A stretch of 64,000 bases of DNA from Actinomadura meyerae (lineage in GTDB: Bacteria > Actinomycetota > Actinomycetes > Streptosporangiales > Streptosporangiaceae): assembly GCF_900188445.1 (NCBI RefSeq), contig NZ_FZOR01000024.1:62001-126000 (forward strand), written 5' to 3'. This document shows, in pieces, positions 53,551-61,695 of this stretch. Positions within the stretch are counted from its first letter, which is position 1; the number at the start of each line of letters is the position of its first letter. The notes below the pieces were generated by a model that was not told the origin of the DNA, searched no databases, and saw only the letters and a list, made by a program, of their open reading frames with translations. The position numbers were made by a program, and so were the translations under genes.

Positions 53551-54851
53551 CCGTGCCTGTGCCCGAAGGCTCGATGGGCCGCCCGCTACGGCACCGCGAC
53601 TTCCGCCTGCTCTGGATCGGGCAGACGGCCGGGAAGCTGGGAAGCAGCGTGACCGGCCTGGCCCTGCCGCTGGCCGCGATCGCCCTCGACGCGAGCACGT
53701 TCCAGGTGACGCTGCTGTCCGCGGCGCCCTGGCTGCCCTGGCTGCTCATCGGCCTGCCCGCCGGCGCCTGGGTGGACCGCCTCCCGCGCCGGCCGGTGAT
53801 GCTCGCCTGCGACCTGACCTCCCTGCTCCTGCTCACCAGCGTCCCGGCCGCCGCGTGGCTGCACCACCTGACCTTCCCCCACCTGCTGGCCGTGGCCCTT
53901 GGCTCCGGCTGCGCGGGCGTGGTGTTCCAGACGGCGTACCAGGTCTACCTGCCGTCCCTGCTGGCGCCGGGCGATCTGGCGGCGGGCAACGCCCGGATCC
54001 AGGCCGGCGAGGCCGCCGCCCAGGTCGGCGGTCCGGGCGTCGCCGGGCTGGTCGCCCGGGTCGCGGGCGCGGTCAATGCGCTGGTGGTCGACGCTGCGAG
54101 CTTCCTGATCTCGGCGGTCTGCGTGCTGGCCATCCGCACCCGCGAACCTCCCGTCGACCGCAGGCGCCGCGGCGGCACGCTGCGCCGGGAGATCGGGGAC
54201 GGCCTGCGCTTCGTGGCACGCGACCCCTACCTGCGCGTGCTGACGCTGTTCTCCGCCGCGAGCAACATCGCGCTCTTCGGGTACCAGTCGATCCTGGTCC
54301 CGTTCCTCGTGCGCGAGGTGGGGGCGAGCCCCGGGACGGTCGGCCTCCTCGTCTCGGCGACGAGCCTCGGCGGCCTGCTCGGCGCCGCCTCGGCCACGGC
54401 CCCCGCCCGGCGCTTCGGCTCGGCGCGGACCCTGCTGGCCGCCGAGATCGGCGCGGCCCCGTTCGGCCTGCTGATCCCGCTCACCACCGCCGGGCCGGGT
54501 CTGGCCCTGGCGGTCGCGGGCGGGTTCGCCGTCGGGGCGGGGGCGGCGGTCGGCAACGTCCTCAAGGGGACCTTCCGGCAGGCGTACACGCCGCGCGCCC
54601 TTCTCGGCCGCGTCACGGTCACGATGCAGCTGGTCAGCTACGGGACGATCCCGCTGGGCGCCCTGCTCGGCGGCGCGCTCGCCACGGCCGTCGGCGTCCG
54701 GCCCGCCATGTGGATCACGACGGGAGCGCTGGCCGCCTCGGGGCTGGTCCTCCTCCCCGGCCCGCTGACCCGCCACCGCGACCTCCCGAGCGGCGCTGTC
54801 CACCACCGGGAGGCCGCGCCGGCGGAGCCGCCGGCGGGCGCCTACGGGTAG
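53547..54851 (+). CDS. MFS transporter (MFS_3 / DHA3-like efflux pump)
   Basis: A 434-residue, 12-helix transporter. It opens RHRDFRLLWIGQTAGKLGSSVTGLALPL, the typical DHA3 start, with MFS-like loop GAWVDRLPRRPVMLACDL. It is translationally coupled to the ArsR-like regulator (GTG in a 4-nt overlap; an ATG at 53574 is also possible). Such pairs usually export macrolide-like or other antibiotics, but the substrate cannot be read. Its 3' end overlaps the convergent MaoC gene by 10 bases. Confidence 0.9.
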   Translation: MTVPVPEGSMGRPLRHRDFRLLWIGQTAGKLGSSVTGLALPLAAIALDASTFQVTLLSAAPWLPWLLIGLPAGAWVDRLPRRPVMLACDLTSLLLLTSVPAAAWLHHLTFPHLLAVALGSGCAGVVFQTAYQVYLPSLLAPGDLAAGNARIQAGEAAAQVGGPGVAGLVARVAGAVNALVVDAASFLISAVCVLAIRTREPPVDRRRRGGTLRREIGDGLRFVARDPYLRVLTLFSAASNIALFGYQSILVPFLVREVGASPGTVGLLVSATSLGGLLGAASATAPARRFGSARTLLAAEIGAAPFGLLIPLTTAGPGLALAVAGGFAVGAGAAVGNVLKGTFRQAYTPRALLGRVTVTMQLVSYGTIPLGALLGGALATAVGVRPAMWITTGALAASGLVLLPGPLTRHRDLPSGAVHHREAAPAEPPAGAYG

Positions 54852-55297
54852 AAGCGGAAGATCGGCCGCAGGACGCAGGCCGGCTTGTCGCCGTTCTCGA
54901 TCTCGACGACCAGGTCGGGAATCACCTGGAGGCCGCCGCCGGAGACGTCCGAGACGTCGGCGAGGGTCCCGGCGAGCCGGATGCGGGCACCGGCCGGGAC
55001 CGGAGCCGGGAACCGCACCTTGTCGAGCCCGTAGTTGACCTTGGTGGTGACGCCGGTGACGTCGAGGAGCTCCGTCCACAGCGGGATGACCAGCGACAGC
55101 GTCAGGTACCCGTGCGCGATCGGGCCGCCGAACGGGCCGTCCTTCGCGCGCTCGGGATCGACGTGGATCCACTGGTGGTCGCCGGTCGCGTCGGCGAACG
55201 TGTTGATGCGGGCCTGGTCCACGTCCAGCCAGCGGCTGGTGCCGAGCGACCCGCCCACCAGGCTCTTCAGGTCCTCGAACGCGACGGTGGTGCTCAT
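54842..55297 (-). CDS. MaoC-like hot-dog dehydratase
   Basis: A 151-residue MaoC dehydratase. The hydratase motif INTFADATGDHQWIHVDPERAKDGPFGGPIAHGYLTLSLV has the catalytic Asp (D of FADATGDHQ) and His (H of DHQWIH). It hydrates or dehydrates acyl-CoA enoyl chains. The start ATG overlaps the stop of the amidohydrolase gene (ATGA). Together with the SDR it suggests beta-oxidation-like processing of an acid. Confidence 0.93.
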   Translation of the reverse strand: MSTTVAFEDLKSLVGGSLGTSRWLDVDQARINTFADATGDHQWIHVDPERAKDGPFGGPIAHGYLTLSLVIPLWTELLDVTGVTTKVNYGLDKVRFPAPVPAGARIRLAGTLADVSDVSGGGLQVIPDLVVEIENGDKPACVLRPIFRFYP

Positions 55298-56184
55298 GCC
55301 TTCTCCTTTCCGCCCCGCAGGCCGAGGGCCCGGACGGCGTTGTCCTTGAGGATCTTGGGGCGGACGTGCGGCTTGATCTCCAGCTTCGCGAAGTCGTCCC
55401 GCCACCGGTCGGGGGTGATGACCGGATAGTCGGAGCCGAACAGCACCTTGTCCTGCAGCAGGCCCCCGGCGTACCGGACGAGCTGCGGCGGGAAGTACTT
55501 CGGCGACCACCCGGACAGGTCGATGTAGACGTTCGGCTTGTGCGTGGCGACGGCGAGGGCCTCGTCCTGCCAGGGGAACGACGGGTGCGCCATGATGATC
55601 GTCAGATCCGGGAGGTCGGCCGCGACGTCGTCCAGCAGCATCGGGTTCGACAGGCCGAGCCGGATGCCGCCGCCGCCCGGCATGCCGGCGCCGATCCCGG
55701 TCTGCCCGGTGTGGAACAGCGCCGGGACGCCGTGCTCGGCGGCGGCCTCCAGCAGCGGGTAGGCGCTGCGGTCGTTCGGCGCGAAGCCCTGCAGCGACGG
55801 GTGGAACTTGATGCCGCGGACGCCGCGCTCCTCGATCAGCCGCCGGAACGTGCGGGCCCCGGCACGGCCCTTGGCCGGGTCGATGCTCGCGAACGGGATG
55901 AGGACGTCGGGGTGCTCGGCGGCGGCGTCGGCGATCTCCTCGTTCGACAGCGCCGGATGCCCGGTGGCCTTCTCGGTGTCGACGGTGAAGACGACGGCGG
56001 CCGTCCGGCGCTCGCGGTAGTAGGCCGCGATCTCGTGGACGCCGGGCGTGGGGTGCGCGCCGCCGAAGTACTTCGCGGACGCTTCGAGGAACTCGTCCGG
56101 AAGGGAGAGGTGGCCGTGCGCGTCGCTCTCCACATGGACGTGGACGTCGATGGCCTCCAGGGCGTCGAGGTCGAGGCCGCTCAT
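55294..56184 (-). CDS. Amidohydrolase-2 family decarboxylase/hydrolase (ACMSD-like)
   Basis: A 296-residue TIM-barrel amidohydrolase. The metal HxH is in EAIDVHVHVESDAHGH, followed by GIKFHPSLQGFAPND, LFHTGQTGIGAGMPG, IIMAHPSFPWQDE and the catalytic-type FGSDYPVI. Relatives decarboxylate or hydrolyse ring-cleavage products such as 2-amino-3-carboxymuconate semialdehyde or pyrone dicarboxylate. It overlaps the SDR gene upstream (ATGA) and the MaoC gene downstream, a three-gene operon. The exact reaction is inferred. Confidence 0.9.
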   Translation of the reverse strand: MSGLDLDALEAIDVHVHVESDAHGHLSLPDEFLEASAKYFGGAHPTPGVHEIAAYYRERRTAAVVFTVDTEKATGHPALSNEEIADAAAEHPDVLIPFASIDPAKGRAGARTFRRLIEERGVRGIKFHPSLQGFAPNDRSAYPLLEAAAEHGVPALFHTGQTGIGAGMPGGGGIRLGLSNPMLLDDVAADLPDLTIIMAHPSFPWQDEALAVATHKPNVYIDLSGWSPKYFPPQLVRYAGGLLQDKVLFGSDYPVITPDRWRDDFAKLEIKPHVRPKILKDNAVRALGLRGGKEKA

Positions 56185-57086
56185 CGGGGCTCCTCCGGGA
56201 GGTTCTCCCCCACGCTCTGCTCGTGCTCGGCGAAGACGGTCGGCCAGGCGGCGGCGATGTCGTCCGCGGTCCAGCCGCCGTCCCGGTAGGCGGCGACGGC
56301 CTGGGTCGGGTGCGTCCACAGCGAGAGGCGGTCGCCGCCGATCCCGATGGCCTGCCCGGTGATGCCGGACGCGGCGTCGGACGCCAGGAACGCGACCAGC
56401 CCGGCCGCGTCCTCCGGAGTGCCGAAGGCGAGGGCGCGGCGCGCGAACGGCGGCATCTCGCGTCCCTCCCGCATCGCCTCGACGTAGGGCGCGAGCGCGG
56501 GGATCGTCTCGGTCATCGCGGTCGCCGCGACCGGGACGACCGCGTTCACGGTGACGTTCGCGCGGGCCAGCTCCATGGCCCAGGTCCGGACGAACCCGAC
56601 GATCCCCGCCTTGGCCGCGGAGTAGTTCGTCTGGCCGAAGTTGCCGCGCTGCCCGGCCGGCGAGCCGACCAGGATGAGCCGCCCGCCCTCGCCCTGCTCG
56701 CGGAACCGGACCGCCGCCGCGCGGGCGCAGGTGAACGTGCCCTTCAGGTGCACCTGGACGACGGTGTCGAAGTCGTCGTCGGACATCTTCCACAGCACCC
56801 GGTCGCGCAGGACCCCGGCGTTGGTCACCATCACGTCGAGCCGGCCGAACTCCGCCACGGCCCGCGCGACCAGCGCGTCCGCGGCCTCGGCCGGGCCGAC
56901 CGCGGCGGGGTGGGCGACGGCCCGCCCGCCCGCGGCGGCGATCCGCGCCGCGGCCGCCTCGGCGGCGCCGGCGTCCGCGTCGTTGACGACGACGGCCGCG
57001 CCGGCGCGGGCGAGTTCCCCGGCGTAGGCGAGGCCGAGGCCCCGGCCGGCCCCGGTGACCACCGCCACCTTCCCGTTCAGCTCCAT
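56181..57086 (-). CDS. Short-chain dehydrogenase (FabG/HSD17B4-like)
   Basis: A 301-residue classical SDR. Motifs: TGAGRGLG (residues 11-18), VTNAGVLRD, SPAGQRGNFGQTNYSAAKAGIVGF with Tyr and Lys of the active site. The C-terminal extension is longer than in simple FabG and resembles the (3R)-hydroxyacyl-CoA dehydrogenase part of peroxisomal multifunctional enzymes, matching its MaoC neighbour. First gene of the minus-strand operon; GGAAGGGTGG precedes the ATG at 57086. It oxidises a hydroxyacyl-CoA or related alcohol with NAD(P). Confidence 0.93.
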   Translation of the reverse strand: MELNGKVAVVTGAGRGLGLAYAGELARAGAAVVVNDADAGAAEAAAARIAAAGGRAVAHPAAVGPAEAADALVARAVAEFGRLDVMVTNAGVLRDRVLWKMSDDDFDTVVQVHLKGTFTCARAAAVRFREQGEGGRLILVGSPAGQRGNFGQTNYSAAKAGIVGFVRTWAMELARANVTVNAVVPVAATAMTETIPALAPYVEAMREGREMPPFARRALAFGTPEDAAGLVAFLASDAASGITGQAIGIGGDRLSLWTHPTQAVAAYRDGGWTADDIAAAWPTVFAEHEQSVGENLPEEPR

Positions 57087-57151
57087 TGCCACCCTTCCGC
57101 TCCGCGTCGCGCGCCCGAAGGCTCCGCGCTGTGCCCTAGAAGCTAGATTCA

Positions 57152-57168
57152 TTGATGTCGCTCGTCAA
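57152..57168. promoter_or_regulatory. TTGA-N9-TCAA inverted repeat in a divergent promoter
   Basis: TTGA (57152-57155) and TCAA (57165-57168) face each other 65 bp upstream of the SDR start, in an AT-rich stretch between divergent SDR and PaaX genes. It may be a binding site for the PaaX protein. Confidence 0.35.
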
Positions 57169-57310
57169 GATTTGTTCGAATAAACTGGGAGGGGCACCGG
57201 GCACCGTGCCCGTCGTGGTGGGATGTCCCGGTAGCGGTGACCGCCGATGGGGTGTCCCGGCCAAGGCATGACCAGCAGGGCGACGACCGGCGACGACGGA
57301 GGGACGGGGC

Positions 57311-58162
57311 ATGACCGCCGAGCAGGACGAGGCGTCCGCGAGCGCACGGCCGCGCCGGCGCGCTCCGCAGCAGCTGCTGTTCAGCTTCCTCGGCTCGCTC
57401 GTCCTCGACCGCGGCCTCCCGCCGATCAGCTCCCGGGTCTTCCTCCACCTGCTGGAGGACCTCGGCGTCGCGGAGGCGGCCGGTCGCGCCACGCTCGCCC
57501 GCATGACCCGCAAGGGGCTGCTCGTCCGCGTCCGGGAGGGCCGCACCGCGCGGTTCTCGCTCACCCCGTGGGCCGAGGAGCTGCTCCGCGAGGCCACCCC
57601 GCGGGTCCGCTCGCCGGAACCGTTCGCCCACCCCGGCGGCGAGTGGACGCTGCTCAGCTACTCCATGCCGGAGAGCCGCCGCGACCTGCGCCACCAGATC
57701 CGCGCCCGGCTGATCTGGGCGGGCTTCGGCGGGCTGCGGGACGGGCTGTGGATCGCGCCCGGCCGGGTCGACATCGACGCGATCTTCGCCGGCCCCGAGT
57801 TCGCCGGGCTGGCGGAGCTGGCCGACGCGTTCTACTCCGTCCCGGTGGAGGGGACCGACGTGCCGCGGCTGCTGCGCCGCGCCTGGGACGTCGAGGCGAT
57901 CCGCGCCGAGCACGAGTCGTTCATCGCGACCTGGACGCCGGACCAGGAGCGGCGCGGCAGCCCGCTCAGCCGGCTCACCCTGCTCGGCGCCGACTGGCTG
58001 CAGCTGCTGCGCACCGACCCCGGCCTGCCCGCCGGGCACCTGCCCGCCGATTGGCCCGCGCCCGCGTCCACCGCGCTGTACCGGGAGCGGTTCGCCGCCC
58101 TCGAACCGGACGCCGCCGACCAGCTCCGCACGCTGCTCGCCGCCGACGCCGGCCGCCGCTGA
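57311..58162 (+). CDS. PaaX-family transcriptional regulator
   Basis: A 283-residue PaaX-type repressor. The N-terminal winged helix is LLFSFLGSLVLDRGLPPISSRVFLHLLEDLGVAEAAGRATLARMTRKGLLVRVREGR (about 21-77), then WTLLSYSMPESRRDLRHQIRARLIWAGFGGLRDGLWIAPG, a PaaX core. PaaX proteins respond to CoA thioesters. It diverges from the SDR-amidohydrolase-MaoC operon and is its likely regulator. ATG after GGACGGGG-like sequence. Confidence 0.93.
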   Translation: MTAEQDEASASARPRRRAPQQLLFSFLGSLVLDRGLPPISSRVFLHLLEDLGVAEAAGRATLARMTRKGLLVRVREGRTARFSLTPWAEELLREATPRVRSPEPFAHPGGEWTLLSYSMPESRRDLRHQIRARLIWAGFGGLRDGLWIAPGRVDIDAIFAGPEFAGLAELADAFYSVPVEGTDVPRLLRRAWDVEAIRAEHESFIATWTPDQERRGSPLSRLTLLGADWLQLLRTDPGLPAGHLPADWPAPASTALYRERFAALEPDAADQLRTLLAADAGRR

Positions 58163-58342
58163 ACCCGAATCCCGCGGCGAGGATTTCCGCGCCGCCATTT
58201 AAGGAATGGCCGAAAAACGCGGCCGAGGGACGAGTCCGCGCGATGATCTAGCGGCATGGCGCGGGGCCCCGTACGTTGGCTGGGTCCGTCATTGCGGAGC
58301 CGCCCGCGGGCGCGCTCCGACGCGTCCGTGGAAAGGGCCACA

Positions 58343-59557
58343 ATGGAGAATCCGCTCGTCCTCGACCCCTCCGGCGGCGACGTCCAGGGGGAGGCCGCGA
58401 AACTGCGGGCGCGCGGGCCGGTGACGCTCGCGGAACTGCCCGGCGGCGTCGTCGCGTGGGCGGTCACCGGCCAGGAGCAGCTGAAACGGCTGCTCGCCGA
58501 TCCGCGGGTGTCGAAGGACCCGAACCTGCACTGGACGAAGTACATCGACGGCGAGATATCCGAGGACTGGCCACTGCGCCTGTGGGTCTCGGTGCGCAAC
58601 ATGTTCACCGCCTACGGCGAGGACCACCGCCGGCTGCGCACCATCATCTCCCGGGCGTTCACGCCGCGCCGCACCGAGGCGCTCCGGCCCGACGTCGAGC
58701 GGATCACCGCCGGCCTGCTGGACGGGCTCGCCGCCTCCCCCGGCGGCCGCGCCGACCTGCGCGAGGCGTTCGCCTACCCGCTGCCGATCGAGGTGATCTG
58801 CCGGCTGTTCGGCGTCCCGGACGAGACGCGGCCGAGCCTGCGCCGGTGCGTGGACGGCATCTTCAACACCGCGCTCACGGCGGAGGAGGCGATCGCCAAC
58901 CAGACCGAGATGTACGGCATCCTGCAGGACTTCGTCGCGTTCCGGCGCCGCGAGCCCGCCGACGACCTGGCCGGGGTGCTGATCTCCTCGCGCGACGAGG
59001 ACGGGTCGCAGCTCAGCGAGCAGGAGCTGGTCGACACGCTGATCCTGATGATCTCGGCCGGGCACGAGACCACGGTGAACCTGCTCGACCAGGCGATCAC
59101 CGCGCTGCTGACGCATCCGGAGCAGTACGCGCTCGTGCGGTCCGGCGAGGTGCCGTGGGCGGAGGTGATCGAGGAGGCGCTGCGCTGGCAGGCGCCCGTC
59201 GCGAACCTGCCGCTGCGCTACGCGGTCGAGGACATCGACGTCGACGGCGTCACGATCGGCAAGGGCGAGGCGATCCTCGCCGCCTACGCCGCGGCCGGGC
59301 GCGACCTGTCCCTGCACGGCGACGACGCCGACGTCTTCGACATCACGCGGGCCGACAAGGAGCACATCTCCTTCGGCCACGGCGTGCACTTCTGCGTGGG
59401 TTCGCATCTCGCGCGGATGGAGGCCGAGATCTCGCTTCCGGCGCTTTTCGGCCGCTTCCCGGATATGGAGCTCGCCGTCGATCCGGGCGAGTTGCGGCCG
59501 GTCGAGTCGTTCATCTCCAACGGGCACCGGTCACTGCCGGTCAGGCTGAATTCCTGA
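58343..59557 (+). CDS. Cytochrome P450
   Basis: A 404-residue bacterial P450 (class I, CYP107/CYP105-like). The I-helix is ISAGHETTVNLL, the ExxR is in EEALRWQAP, and the heme-binding Cys is C351 in FGHGVHFCVGSHLARMEAE. It hydroxylates a hydrophobic substrate in the cytosol with electrons from ferredoxin; no ferredoxin gene is adjacent. The ATG at 58343 fits the usual short N-terminus; an upstream ATG at 58256 adds an Arg-rich, unlikely stretch. It ends at a strong bidirectional terminator. Confidence 0.95.
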   Translation: MENPLVLDPSGGDVQGEAAKLRARGPVTLAELPGGVVAWAVTGQEQLKRLLADPRVSKDPNLHWTKYIDGEISEDWPLRLWVSVRNMFTAYGEDHRRLRTIISRAFTPRRTEALRPDVERITAGLLDGLAASPGGRADLREAFAYPLPIEVICRLFGVPDETRPSLRRCVDGIFNTALTAEEAIANQTEMYGILQDFVAFRRREPADDLAGVLISSRDEDGSQLSEQELVDTLILMISAGHETTVNLLDQAITALLTHPEQYALVRSGEVPWAEVIEEALRWQAPVANLPLRYAVEDIDVDGVTIGKGEAILAAYAAAGRDLSLHGDDADVFDITRADKEHISFGHGVHFCVGSHLARMEAEISLPALFGRFPDMELAVDPGELRPVESFISNGHRSLPVRLNS

Positions 59558-59564
59558 GTTTTCG

Positions 59565-59610
59565 CCGTGCTTTTCCCCGGGCCGCCTGCGGAGCCCGGGG
59601 AAAAGCACGG
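59565..59610. terminator. Perfect 18-bp bidirectional terminator hairpin
   Basis: CCGTGCTTTTCCCCGGGC (59565-59582) and GCCCGGGGAAAAGCACGG (59593-59610) pair fully with a 10-nt loop. Each strand also gives a short T run near the hairpin, and the site separates convergent P450 and LigD-type genes. Confidence 0.9.
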
Positions 59611-59655
59611 GGCCGCCCGTCGTTTCGTCGGCCGCCCCGCCGGCCGGCCGGCCCG

Positions 59656-60612
59656 TCAGCCGGCTTCGCGGCGCGCCCTGGCCCGGCGCCTGCCCTCGTG
59701 CATCGCCTGGACCCGCGCGATCGGGATCGTGTGCCCCTCCTCGACCAGGTCGGCGGGCAGCGCCTGCGGCGCGGGCATGAGCTCCGCCCACGGGTCGCGG
59801 TCGCCGAGCACCTCGAGCGCGGTCCGGATGGTGAAGTCGGCCGGGGCGACGCCGTCGAGGTCGTCCCACGCGACGGGGAACGAGACGGGCGCGCCGGGGC
59901 GGATCCGCGGGCTGTAGGCGGCGGCGACGGTCGCGCCGCCCGCGCGGGTCGAGTCGAGGAACACCTTGCCGCCCCGGTCCTCGCGGATGAACGCGGTCGT
60001 CGCGAGCGCGGGGTCGAGCCGCTCGGCGCGGGCGCCGAGCGCGCGGGTGGCGGCGGCGACGTCCTCGACCGCGGCCCGCCCGTCCAGCGGGACGAACACG
60101 TGCACGCCCTTGGCGCCGCTGGTCTTCACCGCGCCCGCCAGCCCGGAGTCGCCGAGCGCGCGCCGCACCAGGTGCGCGGCCCGCACCGCGGCGCCGAACG
60201 CGTCCGCCCCCGGCGGATCGATGTCGATCACGAGGTGGGTGGGGCGCTGCGGCGCGTCCGCGCGCAGCAGCGGCGGGTGGTACTCGACGGCGCGCTGGTT
60301 GGCGAACCACAGCAGGGTGCGGCGGTCGTCGCACAGCGCGTACGCCACCTCGCGGCGCGACGTCTCGGCCCACACCCGCACGGTCCGCACCCAGGAGGGG
60401 GCGTACTTCGGGACGTTCTTCTGCATGAACGGCTTCTGGCCGCGCAGCACGCGGACCACCGACAGCGGACGCCCGGCCAGCTGCGGCACGAGGCGGCCGG
60501 CGACGGCGTCCAGGTAGTCGACCAGGTCGCGCTTGGTCGCGTCGGCCCCCTCGAACAGGGGCTGGTCGAGGTTCGTCAGCCGGACCCCGTCACGCTCCTC
60601 ATCGGCGCTCAC
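59656..60612 (-). CDS. LigD-type polymerase/primase domain protein
   Basis: A 318-residue stand-alone LigD polymerase (PolDom). The opening LTNLDQPLFEGADATKRDLVDYL and RVLRGQKPFMQKNVPKYAPSWVRT are typical, the catalytic Asp pair is D130/D132 in LVIDIDPPG, and KTSGAKGVHVFVPL carries the conserved Ser/His. It fills and primes DNA ends during non-homologous end joining. Ligase and Ku genes are not in the window, so they are elsewhere. I use the GTG at 60612 since a longer reading runs into the next gene. Confidence 0.93.
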   Translation of the reverse strand: MSADEERDGVRLTNLDQPLFEGADATKRDLVDYLDAVAGRLVPQLAGRPLSVVRVLRGQKPFMQKNVPKYAPSWVRTVRVWAETSRREVAYALCDDRRTLLWFANQRAVEYHPPLLRADAPQRPTHLVIDIDPPGADAFGAAVRAAHLVRRALGDSGLAGAVKTSGAKGVHVFVPLDGRAAVEDVAAATRALGARAERLDPALATTAFIREDRGGKVFLDSTRAGGATVAAAYSPRIRPGAPVSFPVAWDDLDGVAPADFTIRTALEVLGDRDPWAELMPAPQALPADLVEEGHTIPIARVQAMHEGRRRARARREAG

Positions 60613-60689
60613 CCCACCACCATCGCACGCGCGTCCGACAACCCGCCCGCCCGGCGGCCCACCCGTCCGGCGGCCCGCCCGGCGGCCGG

Positions 60690-61694
60690 TCAGCCCAGCG
60701 GGACCAGGGTCGTGCTCACGCGCGGGACGTGCCCGGCGGCGCAGGTGTGGGAGGCGACGTCGGCGCCCACGCCGAGCGCGGTGGGGACGAGCCGGTTGGT
60801 GCGGAAGGCGATGCCGGGGTCGCGCAGCATCGGGTTCGCGCCCGGGATCACCTCGGCGAGCAGCACGAACGTCGGGTCGATGACCTTGGTGACGCCGTCC
60901 TCGTCCTCGACCTCCACCCAGGCGTGCACGAGGTCGGGCAGGCCGACGACCCAGCCGATCCGCGTCGTCGCGGGGATGCCCTCCTCCCGGCACAGCCGGG
61001 CGATGTAGCGGCTCGCCGCCCCGCAGCTCGCGAACCCGCGCGGCACGAGGGACTCGTCGTCGCGCATGGCCTCGGGGAGGCGCAGCCAGCGCAGCTCCGC
61101 GCCCATGAACTCGCGGAGGATCGCGCGGAGCGCGGGCGAGCGCAGCACGGGGCAGTCGCCGACCGTCCGCAGGACGGCCGAGAGGGTGAGCGCCGGCCCG
61201 GACCCGCGGGCGGTCGCCGCCGTCCCGGCGTGCGCGTTGCGCGCCGCTCCGGCCGGGTGGGCGCGGACGTGCCGGACCCGGCCGCCGTAGGCGCCGGTCC
61301 GCGGCCGGGCGAGCGTGTTGCGGGCGCCGGGGCGGCAGCCGTCCGGGGAACCGCAGGCGACCCGCAGCTCGAACCGGGAGACGCGCGGCGCGATGAGGTC
61401 CTCGCAGGACGCGCGGGTCCAGCCGAGGGCGGAGGCGACGGTCCGCTCGATTCCGGTGCGGCCGGAGCCGGAGTAGAGGGCGATGTTGAAGATGTCGCGG
61501 GAGTCGAAGCGCTCCCGGCCGCGCTCGCCGGTGGCCGGCAGGCCGTGCCGGACGAGGTCGGTCAGGGTGTCCTCGGAGCAGGCGAGCATCGCGGCGGCGT
61601 CCGCGCGGCCGGTGTCCGGCCGGTGGTGCTCGGGCGGGATGAACAGGAGGCCGTCCAGGGTGCGCAGCAGCGGATGTGCGGTGGCCCGGCCCAT
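60690..61694 (-). CDS. Transglutaminase-like protein with extra N-terminal region
   Basis: A 334-residue protein. The last 120 residues form a transglutaminase-like core with the triad C224 (GFASCGAASRY), H257 (DLVHAWVEVED) and D273 (KVIDPTF). The first 190 residues are unusual: a helix-turn-helix-like LACSEDTLTDLVRHGLPATGERGRERFDSRDIFNIALYSG and an arginine-rich, low-complexity middle. Function unknown; the core may be a cysteine peptidase or amide-transfer enzyme. It follows the monooxygenase gene by one base, so the two are one transcript. Confidence 0.75.
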   Translation of the reverse strand: MGRATAHPLLRTLDGLLFIPPEHHRPDTGRADAAAMLACSEDTLTDLVRHGLPATGERGRERFDSRDIFNIALYSGSGRTGIERTVASALGWTRASCEDLIAPRVSRFELRVACGSPDGCRPGARNTLARPRTGAYGGRVRHVRAHPAGAARNAHAGTAATARGSGPALTLSAVLRTVGDCPVLRSPALRAILREFMGAELRWLRLPEAMRDDESLVPRGFASCGAASRYIARLCREEGIPATTRIGWVVGLPDLVHAWVEVEDEDGVTKVIDPTFVLLAEVIPGANPMLRDPGIAFRTNRLVPTALGVGADVASHTCAAGHVPRVSTTLVPLG

Positions 61695-61695
61695 G

